Made by a program: the position numbers and the translations under genes
The notes under the pieces: generated by a model
Databases searched by the model: none
What the model was told of the DNA's origin: nothing
Seen by the model: the letters and a program-made list of their open reading frames with translations, nothing else
NCBI GenBank assembly: GCA_963846495.1
Contig: CAWJWP010000030.1
Location: 62,001 to 126,000, forward strand
DNA: 64,000 nt
From: DASYQD01 sp963846495
GTDB taxonomy: Bacteria; Acidobacteriota; Thermoanaerobaculia; Multivoradales; JAIOJS01
Direction: 5' to 3'
Part shown: piece by piece, positions 53,160 through 62,529 of the stretch
How positions within the stretch are numbered: position 1 is the stretch's first letter
How the letters are laid out: each line of letters starts with the position of its first letter

Positions 53160-54301
53160 AACCGACCGTTCGGCTCGCGGGTCGTAGCTGGCCGGTCTAC
53201 GGCCTCTGCGTGTGCGGCGGAGCGCTGCTGGCGGCGGGGTGGATGACGGCGCTGGCCGCGGCGTCGGGAACGTCGCCGCGGTGGGCGCTGCTACAGGCGC
53301 TGATCGGCATCGTGGCGGCGCTGGCGCTCGCCTACGCGACCAAGGCATTCGCCGGCGGTGAGCGCTTCACCTTCTACCACTATCAGCTCGTCGTGCTGGC
53401 CGCCGGCGGCGCGGCGGCAGCGGCGATGGATCGATCGGCGCTCGCCGGCCTCGACGTGCTCGCGATCGGGCTCGCCGTTGCGCACGGCGTCGGGCGGCTC
53501 GGCTGCCTCGCCGCCGGCTGCTGTCATGGGCGCGCGGTGCCGTGGGGCATCCGCTATGGCAGCGAGCACGCGGACGACGGCTTACCGTCACGGCTGGTCG
53601 GTGTGCCGCTCATGCCGGTGCAGCTCTTCGAGTCGCTGGCGCTCGGCGCGCTCGCCGTCGCGGGTAGCGTGCTCGTTCTCGCGAGCGGCGCCGCGAGCCG
53701 GCCCGGCGGCGCGCTCGCCCTCTACGTCGGCGGCTACGGCATTGTTCGCTTCCTGCTCGAGCGCTGGCGCGGGGACCGCCGGCCGTCGTTCGGCCCGTTC
53801 TCGGAAGCGCAATGGACGGCGCTCTTCGCGCTCGCCGCGATGCTCGCTCTCGGAATCGCGGGCGTGCTGCCGCTGGAAGCCGTGACGCTCGCGGTCGGCT
53901 CGTCGCTTCTCGTCGCCCTCGTCGTCGTCGGCATCGCCGACCACCGTCGCCATGCCGGCGGCCTGCTCTCCGGCGCGCACTGCACCGAGGTCGCAGCGCA
54001 CCTCGCGGCTTTGTTGAGACGCGAGCAGCGATCGCTCGCTGGCGAAGCCGCCGACATCCCCGTACGCACGACGACGCGCCAGCTGCGGCTGTCGACCGGC
54101 CTGCTGCTCGACGGCGACGAGCCTCGACGGCTGGTGAGCTTCTCCACCGCCGGCGCGCCGCTGCCGACAGCCGCGGCGCGCTCGCTCGCCGCGCTGCTGC
54201 TCCGCCAGCTCGGCGCCGGCTCGCGCGGCGAGCTGCGCTGCGGCGCGCAGGGCGTGTGGCACCTCCTCGTCCCCGCTTCGCTCACCGCGGGGCGCGCGTA
54301 G
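53156..54301 (+). CDS. Lgt-like (prolipoprotein diacylglyceryl transferase-like) membrane protein
   Basis: A 381-residue protein. About seven membrane segments lie in residues 15-260. The core HGVGRLGCLAAGCCHGRAVPWGIRYG...LMPVQLFESLALGAL is the Lgt family pattern, in the GCC variant where the usual GNFxN is GCLAAGCC. About 120 C-terminal residues (from about 262) are a soluble domain not found in normal Lgt. Lgt moves a diacylglyceryl group to Cys of lipoproteins; the substrate here is unknown. It is unusual inside an eCIS operon and coupled to its neighbour by ATGA. Anchoring or lipid-modification of the particle is speculation. Confidence 0.72.
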   Translation: MKPTVRLAGRSWPVYGLCVCGGALLAAGWMTALAAASGTSPRWALLQALIGIVAALALAYATKAFAGGERFTFYHYQLVVLAAGGAAAAAMDRSALAGLDVLAIGLAVAHGVGRLGCLAAGCCHGRAVPWGIRYGSEHADDGLPSRLVGVPLMPVQLFESLALGALAVAGSVLVLASGAASRPGGALALYVGGYGIVRFLLERWRGDRRPSFGPFSEAQWTALFALAAMLALGIAGVLPLEAVTLAVGSSLLVALVVVGIADHRRHAGGLLSGAHCTEVAAHLAALLRREQRSLAGEAADIPVRTTTRQLRLSTGLLLDGDEPRRLVSFSTAGAPLPTAAARSLAALLLRQLGAGSRGELRCGAQGVWHLLVPASLTAGRA

Positions 54302-54317
54302 CGAAGGGAGACGTGCG

Positions 54318-57027
54318 ATGCCCAGCCGCACCGCCGGAGCCCAGCGCGGCCGCGAGAGCACGGCCGAGCCGCGGTCCGGCGGCGAGCGCTCGCCGGCGTC
54401 GCGCGAAGAAGCGCCGCGGCTGCTCCAGGTCGGCGCCGCGCTCGGCAACCACGCGACGGCGGCCCTCATCGCCGGCGGCCTGCTCCATCGCAAGGTGGCG
54501 ATCGGTCCCGCCGACGATCCGCTCGAGCGCGAAGCCGACCGTCTCGCCGACCACGCGCTGAGGCGGCACGAACGGCGCGCCGACCGTCTCGACGGCACGG
54601 CCCGCGGTGCAGCGCGAGTGCGCCGCCTGCGCCGCCGGCGGCAAGCGCTGCTCCAAGTGCGAAGAGGAAGAGGAGACGATGCAGCGCGAGCCCGCCGCCG
54701 GCGCGTCCAACGGCGGCGGTGGGATGGCGGCGCAGGTCGACGCGTCGCTCGGGGCTCTCGGTCCCGGCCGCGCCATGTCGTCCGACCTGCGCGGCTACTT
54801 CGAGCCGCGCTTCGGCCACGACTTCGGCGGCGTGCGCCTCCACACCGGCACCACCGCCGACACTGCCGCCCGCGCCGCGCGCGCCCGCGCCTTCACGCTC
54901 CACGACGACGTCGTCTTCGCCGCCGGCGAGTACAGCCCGAGCGACGCGCGGCGGCCGGCGGCTGCTCGCCCACGAGCTCGCCCACGTGGTGCAGCAGGCA
55001 CCACCGGCGGCGCGGCGCATGCCGGTCGTGCAGCGACAGGCAGCGACCGAGGAAGCGTCGACTCCAACGGCGACGGCCACGGCCGGGCCGTCGCCTCCCG
55101 AGGCGATGAGCAGCGCGCCGGCAACCGAACCGACCGCGACCGCGACGCCAGCCGCAACCGAGCAAATGCCCGCGGCCGCGACGTCTCCTGCCGGTGAAGA
55201 GACCGCCGCCGCCGAAGGCCGCGACGTCGAATCGCCGCGCGGCCTCATCGTCGCCGACGACGTCGAGCCCGAGCTCGGGCAGATGACGAAGAGCGCCTTC
55301 CTCGACGAGCTCCATGCCGCCGCCTGCGCCGCCGCCGAGGCGGGCCTGGCGGGCAGCGACCGCAGCGCCAGCGGCTGCCCCTGGCTCGACCACTACTTCC
55401 GCCTCTACGCCACGATGGGGCCCGAGCGCCTGGAGGGCGACCTTCGCCAATACGTGCCGGCCACGCGCGCCGCCACCAGCGCGCGCGACTACATCGCTCC
55501 CGCCGCCGAGCACATCCGCGCCAGCACCCGTCATTGGGCCGAGACGGGCGAGCTCACCGGCATGCCGCAGGGGCTGCCGGGCATGGGCCTCTTGGGGGCC
55601 ATCGGCGGCGCCTTCGCCGGCCTCGGACGGCTGCTCTTCCAGGCCCGGCCCGGCGGCGCCCACGCCTCGGCGCCGCCCGCCGCGGTGGCGGCGCGCCTCG
55701 GACCCGGCACGCCGATGGGCGCCGGCGTCCGCTCGCGCATGGAGCGCGCCTTCGGCTCCGGGCTGGGCGGCGTGCGCCTCCACACCGACGGCACGGCCGC
55801 CCGCCTCGCCGGCCGCTTCAACGCCCGCGCCTTCGCCGTCGGCCCGCACGTCGCGTTCGGCGCGGCGAGTACCGGCCCGGGACGCTCGGCGGCGACGCGC
55901 TCCTCGCCCACGAGCTGGCCCACACGGAGCAACAGCGATCGGCGCCGGCGGCAGCGGGCCCGCTGTCGGACCGGCCGCTCGAGCGCGACGCCGACCGCAG
56001 CGCCGCGGGCGCGCTGACCGCGCTGTGGAGCGGCGGCGCCCTGCGCCTGCGGCGCGGCACCCGCCCGCGCCAGCGCGCCGGGCTCCACCTCTCGCGCTGC
56101 GCGCCCAACGAGAGCGACTTCGACACCAAGCAACTGACCGACTACCTCACCGAGCTGCGGCGCACCCGCGAGCCCGCCGGCGGCGACGCCGACGTCAAGG
56201 CGCGGGCGATCATCCACCGCCACCTGCAAGGCGACGCCGACTTCCGCATCGTCGACGTGCCCACCCGCGTCCTGCTCATCAAGGAGCTGCTCAAGGGGTG
56301 GACCGACGGCGACGACGAGCGCGCCATCCTGTCGCTGCTGCGCGACTCCCCCACCTCGGAGATGCAACGCGTCCTCGACGCCGTGGGTGTCGAAGAGCTG
56401 AAGGACAACTTCCAAGGCGCCGAGTACGACGAGCTGAAGAAGCTGCTCGCCGGGCAGCAGGAAGAGCAGGAGATGGAGAGCTTCGGCGGCTGGACCGCCG
56501 AGGGCGTGATGCGCTACCTCCATCGCCACGGCGACGAAAGCGCGATCCGCATCGTGCTCGACCAGGGCTACAAGATCGTCAGCTACACCAAGGCCGAGGA
56601 CCAGTGGGAGGAAGCAGATGGGACGATCCACTGGTTGGACAGCCCGGCCGGCGGCAACACCTGCAGGATCGTGAAGCCGGGCTGTCCGCAGGCCAAGGTC
56701 ATTCGCATCCACGCCGCGCTGACCAACGAGCGGGCCGCCACGACCTTCTTCCACGAGGCCCAACACGCGACGCAGACCGAGGCGACGAGCCGGCCCGAAG
56801 GCCTCAAGAACGAAGCCGATGCCCGCGTGGCCGAGGAGGAGTACCGCATCCGCCACGGCATGCCGCCCAAGAACAAGGGTTACCGTCGAGCTGATGGCAC
56901 GGTCGATCGCGCCGCCATCGAGGCCGACGTCACCGGCTCCGGCCACTACAACCCCCCGTCGACTCGCAAACCGCTCGGCCGCCGCTACGAGGGGGAGAAA
57001 GAAGTGAAGGGATGGCGGCTGCCATGA
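54318..57027 (+). pseudogene. eCIS cargo 1: tandem DUF4157 plus C-terminal HEXXH peptidase, three frameshifts
   Basis: Read across three frame changes, this is a protein of about 900 residues. Order: a leader with LLQVGAALGNHATAALI; a DUF4157 domain (PLEREADRLADHA, then FGHDFGGVRLHTG, then LLAHELAHVVQQ at about 54965-54991); a low-complexity Thr/Ala linker; the conserved GCPWLDHYFRLY module; a second DUF4157 (ERAFGSGLGGVRLHTDG, LLAHELAHTEQQ). An annexin-like repeat (GDDERAILSLL) and a C-terminal peptidase-like end (FFHEAQHATQTEA...NEADARVAEEEYRIRHG, HEXXH at 56752-56766) complete it. Frame changes lie near 54558-54590, 54941-54962 and 55857-55866. Each could be fixed by one indel. Whether they are sequence errors or true damage is open. 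Confidence 0.75.
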
Positions 57028-57356
57028 GCGGCGGTTGGATCGGCGTCGAAGCGCGCGTCGCCGCGCACGCGCCGGCCGCGATGGAGGATCACTTCGAAGA
57101 CGGCTCGGTGGCCCTCTACGACGCGACGGTCCTCGAGCTGCGGTCCCCGCCCTCGCTGGGCGGACGCTCGCTGACGGTCTTCCACTACCGGCCGGTGGAG
57201 GAAGGCAGCCTCTGGCAGCGAGTGGGCGCCGTCGTCCGCTTCCAGCTGTGGGAGGAGTCGCTCGCCGACGACCGCCAAGTCTTCGACGGCGCCGTGCGCG
57301 ACGTGGTGCTGGTGGACGAGGAGCCGGCGAGCGGCGGAGGCACGCCGTCGCCGTGA
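57024..57356 (+). CDS. Small protein between cargo genes (immunity or chaperone candidate)
   Basis: A 110-residue acidic beta-rich protein of unknown family: EDHFEDGSVALYDATVLELRSPP...LTVFHYRPVEEGSLWQRVGAVVRFQLWEESLADDRQVFDGAVRDVVLVDEEP. It starts within the cargo 1 stop (ATGA, 57024) and its end overlaps the cargo 2 start (GTGA), so it is made with them. An upstream ATG at 57012 is possible. It has neither the GN leader nor a DUF4157 domain. A role as immunity protein, chaperone or loading adaptor is a guess based on position. Confidence 0.6.
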   Translation: MSGGWIGVEARVAAHAPAAMEDHFEDGSVALYDATVLELRSPPSLGGRSLTVFHYRPVEEGSLWQRVGAVVRFQLWEESLADDRQVFDGAVRDVVLVDEEPASGGGTPSP

Positions 57357-59785
57357 CCTTGCTGAATCGCCGGCGCGAGGAGATCGCTCGCGAGCGCAAC
57401 GTTCAAGAGCATCCGCTCGCGCGACGCAGCCTCGCGGTGCGGCCGCCGCAGCCGCGGCCGAGCTTTCTTCACGTGCAGTCGGCGATCGGCAACCACGCGG
57501 TCGGCAGCTGGCTGCGCGCGAGCGCGGCGTCGGTGAAGGGTGGTGACGGGCCAGTGATGGAGAGCTGGCCGCGAGGCGGCGACGTGCGCGATCTCGTCGC
57601 GTTCGAGCTGCGACCGCTGCTGCGGCTCGCGGACATCCTGCACGAGCCTCTGCAGGCCGCTCGCGGTTCGAACAGTCTGCTGGTGCCGGACGGCACAGCT
57701 GCGGCCGACGGCCAGATGACGCGCAGCGCGTTCCTCGCCGCGATGCGCGATGCGGCCGCCGCAGCGGCGGAGAGCGGTCTCGCCGGCAGCGGCCACACGG
57801 CGCACGGCTGTCCGTGGATCGAGCATTACTTCCGCTACTACCAGCAGCAGAGCGCGGCGCGCATCGAAGCCGACCTGCTGCGCTACCTGCCGGCGGCGAG
57901 CGCGGCCGCGAGCGCCGACGAGCTGCTCGTCCTCGCCGCCGAGCACGTCGGCGCGAGCGTGCGTCACTGGGCCTCGACCGGCGAGCTGGTCGGCGTGCCG
58001 CGCGAGCTGCCGGGCGCCGGCCTGGTGGCGTCGGTCCAGGCTCAGCTCGGCCGCGGCCGACCGCTGCCGGCGAGCGCGCGCAGCCGCATGGAGCACGCCT
58101 TCGGCGCCCGCTTCGCCGACGTGCGCCTGCACACCGACGCGGTCGCCTCGCGACTCGCCCGCCGCCTGCGCACGCGCGCCTTCGCGGTCGGGCCGCACGT
58201 CGCCTTCGACCGCGGCGAGTACCGTCCCGGCACCGCCGTCGGCGACGCGGTCCTCGCGCACGAGCTGGCGCACACGCTCCAGCAGCGCGGCGCCGAGCCT
58301 GCGTCGCCAAGCGCGGCGACGTCGACGCCACGCATCGAGAACGCCGCCGACAGCGCCGCGGCTGGCGTGATGGCGCGTCTCTGGGGTGGCGGCCGCACGC
58401 TCGCGCAGAGGCTCGCCACGAGACCGCTCCCTCGCCTGCGCAGCGGTCTCGCGCTCGCCAGCTGCGGCGACAACTTCAGTGACGCCGAGCTGCACCGCTA
58501 CCTCGCCCGCATCGAGTCGAAGGGGACCGAGGGAGACCTCGACAGCGACAACAAGGCCCGCGCCATCGTGCGCGAGAACGGCAAGCGGCCGGGCACTTTC
58601 CCGCTCACCGACCTGCGGGTGCTGCGGATGATCGAGGAGATGCTCGGCGGCAGGACCGGCACCGACGACCAGAACGCCATCTTCAAGCTGCTCGACGAGT
58701 CGAAGGCGCCGCGCCTGCAGTTCCTCTTCACCAAGGGGCTGACGTCGAAGCGTCTGCGCCCCAAGCTGGACGAGAAGAAAGCCGCCCTCGCAGATCTCTT
58801 CGAGACGCGGTTCGAGGGCGGTGCGCAGGCGCTCGACGGCGGCACCGTGCAGGCGATCCCGGACGCCGACCTCGTCAGGCACCCATTGATCAAGCAGGCC
58901 GACGACCCCACGCGCGGGTTCCGCGGCGAGGACCTCGAGAAGCTGAAGCGGCAGGGCCAGAAGCTGACCTTCGCCGGCAACCTTTCACCGCTGCCGGAGG
59001 CGGCGCAGCGACAGCTCCTCGACAATATCGAGGCCACGGCCAGCTTCGTCCTCGACCCCAAGAACCCCGATCGCATCGCCGAGGTGCAAGCGGTGCAGCA
59101 GGAGATCACGGCCCAGGGGCCGAAGGACAACCCGGACTTCCCCTTCCGCCACGTCGACAAGCCGGGCGAGCGCATCGACGCTACCGACCTCTTCCATGCG
59201 CACGTCTGCGTACCGCTGCCGGTGCTCGCCGGCAACCAGCGCCTGCAGGAGCTGCAGCGAGCAGCGAGCGCCTTTCACGATCGCGCGGGCCCGGCGCGGA
59301 AGGTCAAGGCCGACGTCCGGGAGGCGATCGGCGTGGGGATCCCCGAGACGCGCCAACAGTCGCGCCAGCTGCTGCCGGTGGTGGAGCGCCACCGGCGACC
59401 GTTCCTCGAGGCGCTCGGACCGATCCTCGAAGCGTTGAAGAGCGTGCCGGAAGGCGGGGTCAATTACCACACCCTCGAGTCGACGTTCGTCAGGCCGCGG
59501 GTGGGCACCACGACGCTACACGGCGAGCACCCCATTCGCGACATCTTCACTCCGCTGGCGACCAACCGACCGGTGCTCCTACGCCGGGGCGCCACCCATT
59601 GTGAGCCGCTGATCGAGTTCTCCTTCCACGTCAACCGGCGCGGCGAGGTCACCCTGCTGCCGGGCGCCTCCGTCGAGCTGGTGCGCGCGTTCGAGCTCAT
59701 CCACGGCTTCGAGGGCGGCCCCCCGGCCGCACCGCAGACCAACCCTGCCCCCGCGCCGGGACCGTCGAAGGGAGGCAAGCCGTGA
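57353..59785 (+). CDS. eCIS cargo 2: DUF4157 protein with unknown C-terminal domain
   Basis: An 810-residue protein starting at GTG 57353. The leader TLLNRRREEIAR is followed by RPSFLHVQSAIGNHAVGSWL (about 35-54), MTRSAFLAAMRDAAAAAAESGLAG and GCPWIEHYFRYYQQQSAARIEADLLRYLP (about 152-180). DUF4157 (about 230-310) has RMEHAFGARFADVRLHTDAVASRL, FDRGEYRPGTAVGDAVLAHELAHTLQQ and a later ENAADSAAAGVMARLW that may give the third ligand. An annexin-like repeat follows (GGRTGTDDQNAIFKLL, about 425-440). The last 330 residues (from about 480) are mostly helical and not recognised, with no HEXXH. The C-terminal part is the presumed toxin. Confidence 0.85.
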   Translation: MTLLNRRREEIARERNVQEHPLARRSLAVRPPQPRPSFLHVQSAIGNHAVGSWLRASAASVKGGDGPVMESWPRGGDVRDLVAFELRPLLRLADILHEPLQAARGSNSLLVPDGTAAADGQMTRSAFLAAMRDAAAAAAESGLAGSGHTAHGCPWIEHYFRYYQQQSAARIEADLLRYLPAASAAASADELLVLAAEHVGASVRHWASTGELVGVPRELPGAGLVASVQAQLGRGRPLPASARSRMEHAFGARFADVRLHTDAVASRLARRLRTRAFAVGPHVAFDRGEYRPGTAVGDAVLAHELAHTLQQRGAEPASPSAATSTPRIENAADSAAAGVMARLWGGGRTLAQRLATRPLPRLRSGLALASCGDNFSDAELHRYLARIESKGTEGDLDSDNKARAIVRENGKRPGTFPLTDLRVLRMIEEMLGGRTGTDDQNAIFKLLDESKAPRLQFLFTKGLTSKRLRPKLDEKKAALADLFETRFEGGAQALDGGTVQAIPDADLVRHPLIKQADDPTRGFRGEDLEKLKRQGQKLTFAGNLSPLPEAAQRQLLDNIEATASFVLDPKNPDRIAEVQAVQQEITAQGPKDNPDFPFRHVDKPGERIDATDLFHAHVCVPLPVLAGNQRLQELQRAASAFHDRAGPARKVKADVREAIGVGIPETRQQSRQLLPVVERHRRPFLEALGPILEALKSVPEGGVNYHTLESTFVRPRVGTTTLHGEHPIRDIFTPLATNRPVLLRRGATHCEPLIEFSFHVNRRGEVTLLPGASVELVRAFELIHGFEGGPPAAPQTNPAPAPGPSKGGKP

Positions 59786-62508
59786 CGCTGCTGGCGCGCC
59801 GCCGCGAGGAGCTGGCGCGCGCGGCATCGCCTCACCAGCCGGCGGAGAAGACGCGCAGCGTGGCGGCGCGCCAGCACCAGCCGCGGCCGAGCTTCCTGCA
59901 CCTGCAGGCGGCGCTCGGCAACCGCGCGACATCGGACTTGTTGCTCGCCAGCGCCGCGACGAGCGAGCGGCACGGCGAGCCGCTCGGCGGCGATGCCGCC
60001 TTGAGCCTCGGGCGGCTCCACGGCGCCGCTGCACATCCGCAGCTCGACGTCGCCTTGCGTCTGCTCCAACCGGCGCGGCCGCCGCTGCTCGTCGCCGACG
60101 GCAGCGCGGCGGGCCGCGGCCAGATGAGCCGCAGCGCCTTCCTCGTGGCGATGCGTGAGGCAGCCCGCGCGGCCGCCGAAGAGGCGTTCCGAGGAACCGA
60201 TCACACCGCCCGCGGCTGCCCGTGGATCGAGCACTACTTCCGCTTCTACCAGCAGCAGAGCGCCGAGCGCATCGAAGCCGACCTGCGCCGCTACATGCCC
60301 GCGGCGCGCGCGGCCGTCGACGTCCGCGATCTCGTGGTGTTCGCCGCCGAGCACGTGCGCGCGAGCGTGCGTCACTGGGCGGAGACCGGCGAGCTGCGCG
60401 GCGTGCCGCGCGGCCTGCCCGGCAACGGGCTGCTGCGCGCCATCGCCGGCTCCTCCGCCGCCGAGATCCAAGCGCAGCTCGGCGCGGGCAGGCCGCTGGA
60501 GACGTCGGCGCGCAGCCGCATGGAGCGCGTCTTCGGCACGCGCTTCGACGCCGTCCGTCTCCACACCGACGCGATCGCCGCGCGCCTCGCGCAGCGCGCC
60601 GGCGCCCGCGCCTTCGCCGTCGGCCCTCACGTCGCCTTCGACCGCGGCGAGTACCGTCCCGGCACGCCGGTGGGCGACGCGCTGCTCGCCCACGAGCTGG
60701 CGCACACTGTCCAGCAGCGGGGCACCGAGACCCCGGCGGCACGCCACAGCGCGACCCCGGTGCGGCGCATGGAGGGCGAAGCCGATGCCGCGGCGGCGGG
60801 CGCGCTAGCGCAGCTCTGGTGCGGCGCCCGCAACCTGGCGGGCGCCTTGGCCCAACCCGCGATGCCGCGTCTACAGAGCGGCCTGACGCTCGCCCGCTGC
60901 TGTCGCGACGACTTCACCGACAAGGAGCTCCAGGAATACCTCGATCAGATCAAGGCGAAAGGCAAAGCGGGAGGCTGCGAGGGCGACAACAAGGCGCGGG
61001 CGGTGGTCAACAAGCCCGGCAAGTTCAAGCTCGACGACATCCACGTGCACCGGATGATCGAGGACATGATCGACGGCCCCACCGGCGGCGACGACGAGGA
61101 CGCGATCCTCGAGCTGCTCGAGACGTCGAAGGAGGATCGCCTCAACTTCCTCTTCACCAAGGGCACGATCACCGCCAAGTGGCTGTTGGAGGACTTCTCC
61201 GATCCGCAGGAGACGCAGCTCCGAAGCTTCTTCGAGCGGCGCTTCGAGGGCGGCTTGAAGGCGCTCCAGGCGACACCGCCGGACGTGTACGCGCTCCCCG
61301 ACGCGACCGACGCGGCGGAGATCAAGAAGGTCAAGGACAGCCTGATCGCGACCTTCAAGTTTTCGGGAGTGGCCGACGAGAAGGGCGCGCGCTGGCGGCG
61401 GGCCGAGCTGGAGGAGGTCGCCAAAGGCCTCGCCAAGCTCCCCAAGCCCTACCACGCGGCCATCGCCAACATCACCCTGAAACGAGTGAAGAAGACCACC
61501 TGCGATTTCGAGCCGCCCGCCTGCTTCCAGCGGCAGATCGACAAGGACACGGGCGAGCGCCGGGACGCCATGGAGCTCGGCGACGACGCCTTCAAGGGCG
61601 CCGCCGTCGACCTCGGGCCGGTCGAAGAGGTCGTCCTCCACGAGGCAGGCCATGGCGTGGAGACCGCGGAGAAGGCCGTCGCCGAGTCGAAGCGGCTCAA
61701 GCAGCAGAACGTCGTGCTCAGCGGCAAGAACGACGAGCGGAGCAAAGCCATCACGGCCTTCAACGCCGCGGTGCCGCCCGCCGACGCGGTGCGCTACGAA
61801 AAGTGGAAGATCGTCGAGGAGAAGAACTACGGCGAGGCCCTCATCGCCGTCAACGCGAAGTTCACCGCCATCTCCAAGGTGATCAACGAGATCCCCACCC
61901 ATGACCCGCCGGCCAAGGTGCTCACCGAGGCGGCGACGAAGATCGAGACGCTCGCCGACGAGGCGGAGACGAAGATCCCGGACATCGACAAGGCTCGCGA
62001 CGCTCTGCTCAAGAAGAAGCCGAAGACCGATCGGCTGCGGCCGGAGGGCGAGAAGTCCTTCAAGGACCGGCTCAAGGCCGCGCGGGCGGTGGTCAAGACG
62101 ACCCGGGACCAGGCGAAGGAACAGAAGCAGTTCGATGCCGACAAGGCAGCGGAAGCGGCGGTGTCGGCGAAGATCCCGCTCGTCGACAAGGGCAAGGTCA
62201 TCGATGCCTCGCGGCGGCTGGCAGAGCTGGTCGCTCTCGTCGAGCTCAAGGGGATCGACGTCAAGGGGATCGAGGACCTGTCGCCCTACGTCAAGAAGAG
62301 ATGGCCGCAAAAGCCGGGCGAGCTGTTCGCCGAGCTCTTCCAGCTCTCCATCACGGCGCCCGCGAAGCTGGAGAAGCTCGACGCCGACGTCGCCGCGTAC
62401 TTCCGCGAGCCGCTCGGCCCCAAGGGGAAGCTGAAGAAGCAAGTCGACGCCAAGGTCGCGTCGATGAACGCGACGTCGAAGGAGATCGAGGAAGCGCGCG
62501 GCCGCTGA
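59782..62508 (+). CDS. eCIS cargo 3: DUF4157 protein with lethal-factor-like zinc peptidase end
   Basis: A 908-residue protein starting at GTG 59782, intact. It has leader TLLARRREELAR, GN motif LQAALGNRATSDLLL (about 38-52), GCPWIEHYFRFYQQQ (about 144) and DUF4157 with HELAH at 304-308. An annexin-like repeat (GDDEDAILELL) follows. Near the end is VVLHEAGHGVETA (H620, E621, H624). About 225 residues later comes PGELFAELFQLS (Glu at 851), the EFFAE-type third ligand of anthrax lethal-factor-like and related toxin peptidases. In between lies a long charged helical insert (about 640-800). Two zincins in one protein is typical of eCIS cargo with a processing and an effector domain, though the processing role is inferred. 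Confidence 0.85.
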   Translation: MTLLARRREELARAASPHQPAEKTRSVAARQHQPRPSFLHLQAALGNRATSDLLLASAATSERHGEPLGGDAALSLGRLHGAAAHPQLDVALRLLQPARPPLLVADGSAAGRGQMSRSAFLVAMREAARAAAEEAFRGTDHTARGCPWIEHYFRFYQQQSAERIEADLRRYMPAARAAVDVRDLVVFAAEHVRASVRHWAETGELRGVPRGLPGNGLLRAIAGSSAAEIQAQLGAGRPLETSARSRMERVFGTRFDAVRLHTDAIAARLAQRAGARAFAVGPHVAFDRGEYRPGTPVGDALLAHELAHTVQQRGTETPAARHSATPVRRMEGEADAAAAGALAQLWCGARNLAGALAQPAMPRLQSGLTLARCCRDDFTDKELQEYLDQIKAKGKAGGCEGDNKARAVVNKPGKFKLDDIHVHRMIEDMIDGPTGGDDEDAILELLETSKEDRLNFLFTKGTITAKWLLEDFSDPQETQLRSFFERRFEGGLKALQATPPDVYALPDATDAAEIKKVKDSLIATFKFSGVADEKGARWRRAELEEVAKGLAKLPKPYHAAIANITLKRVKKTTCDFEPPACFQRQIDKDTGERRDAMELGDDAFKGAAVDLGPVEEVVLHEAGHGVETAEKAVAESKRLKQQNVVLSGKNDERSKAITAFNAAVPPADAVRYEKWKIVEEKNYGEALIAVNAKFTAISKVINEIPTHDPPAKVLTEAATKIETLADEAETKIPDIDKARDALLKKKPKTDRLRPEGEKSFKDRLKAARAVVKTTRDQAKEQKQFDADKAAEAAVSAKIPLVDKGKVIDASRRLAELVALVELKGIDVKGIEDLSPYVKKRWPQKPGELFAELFQLSITAPAKLEKLDADVAAYFREPLGPKGKLKKQVDAKVASMNATSKEIEEARGR

Positions 62509-62529
62509 TCCGGCGCGCGCGGGATTGCC

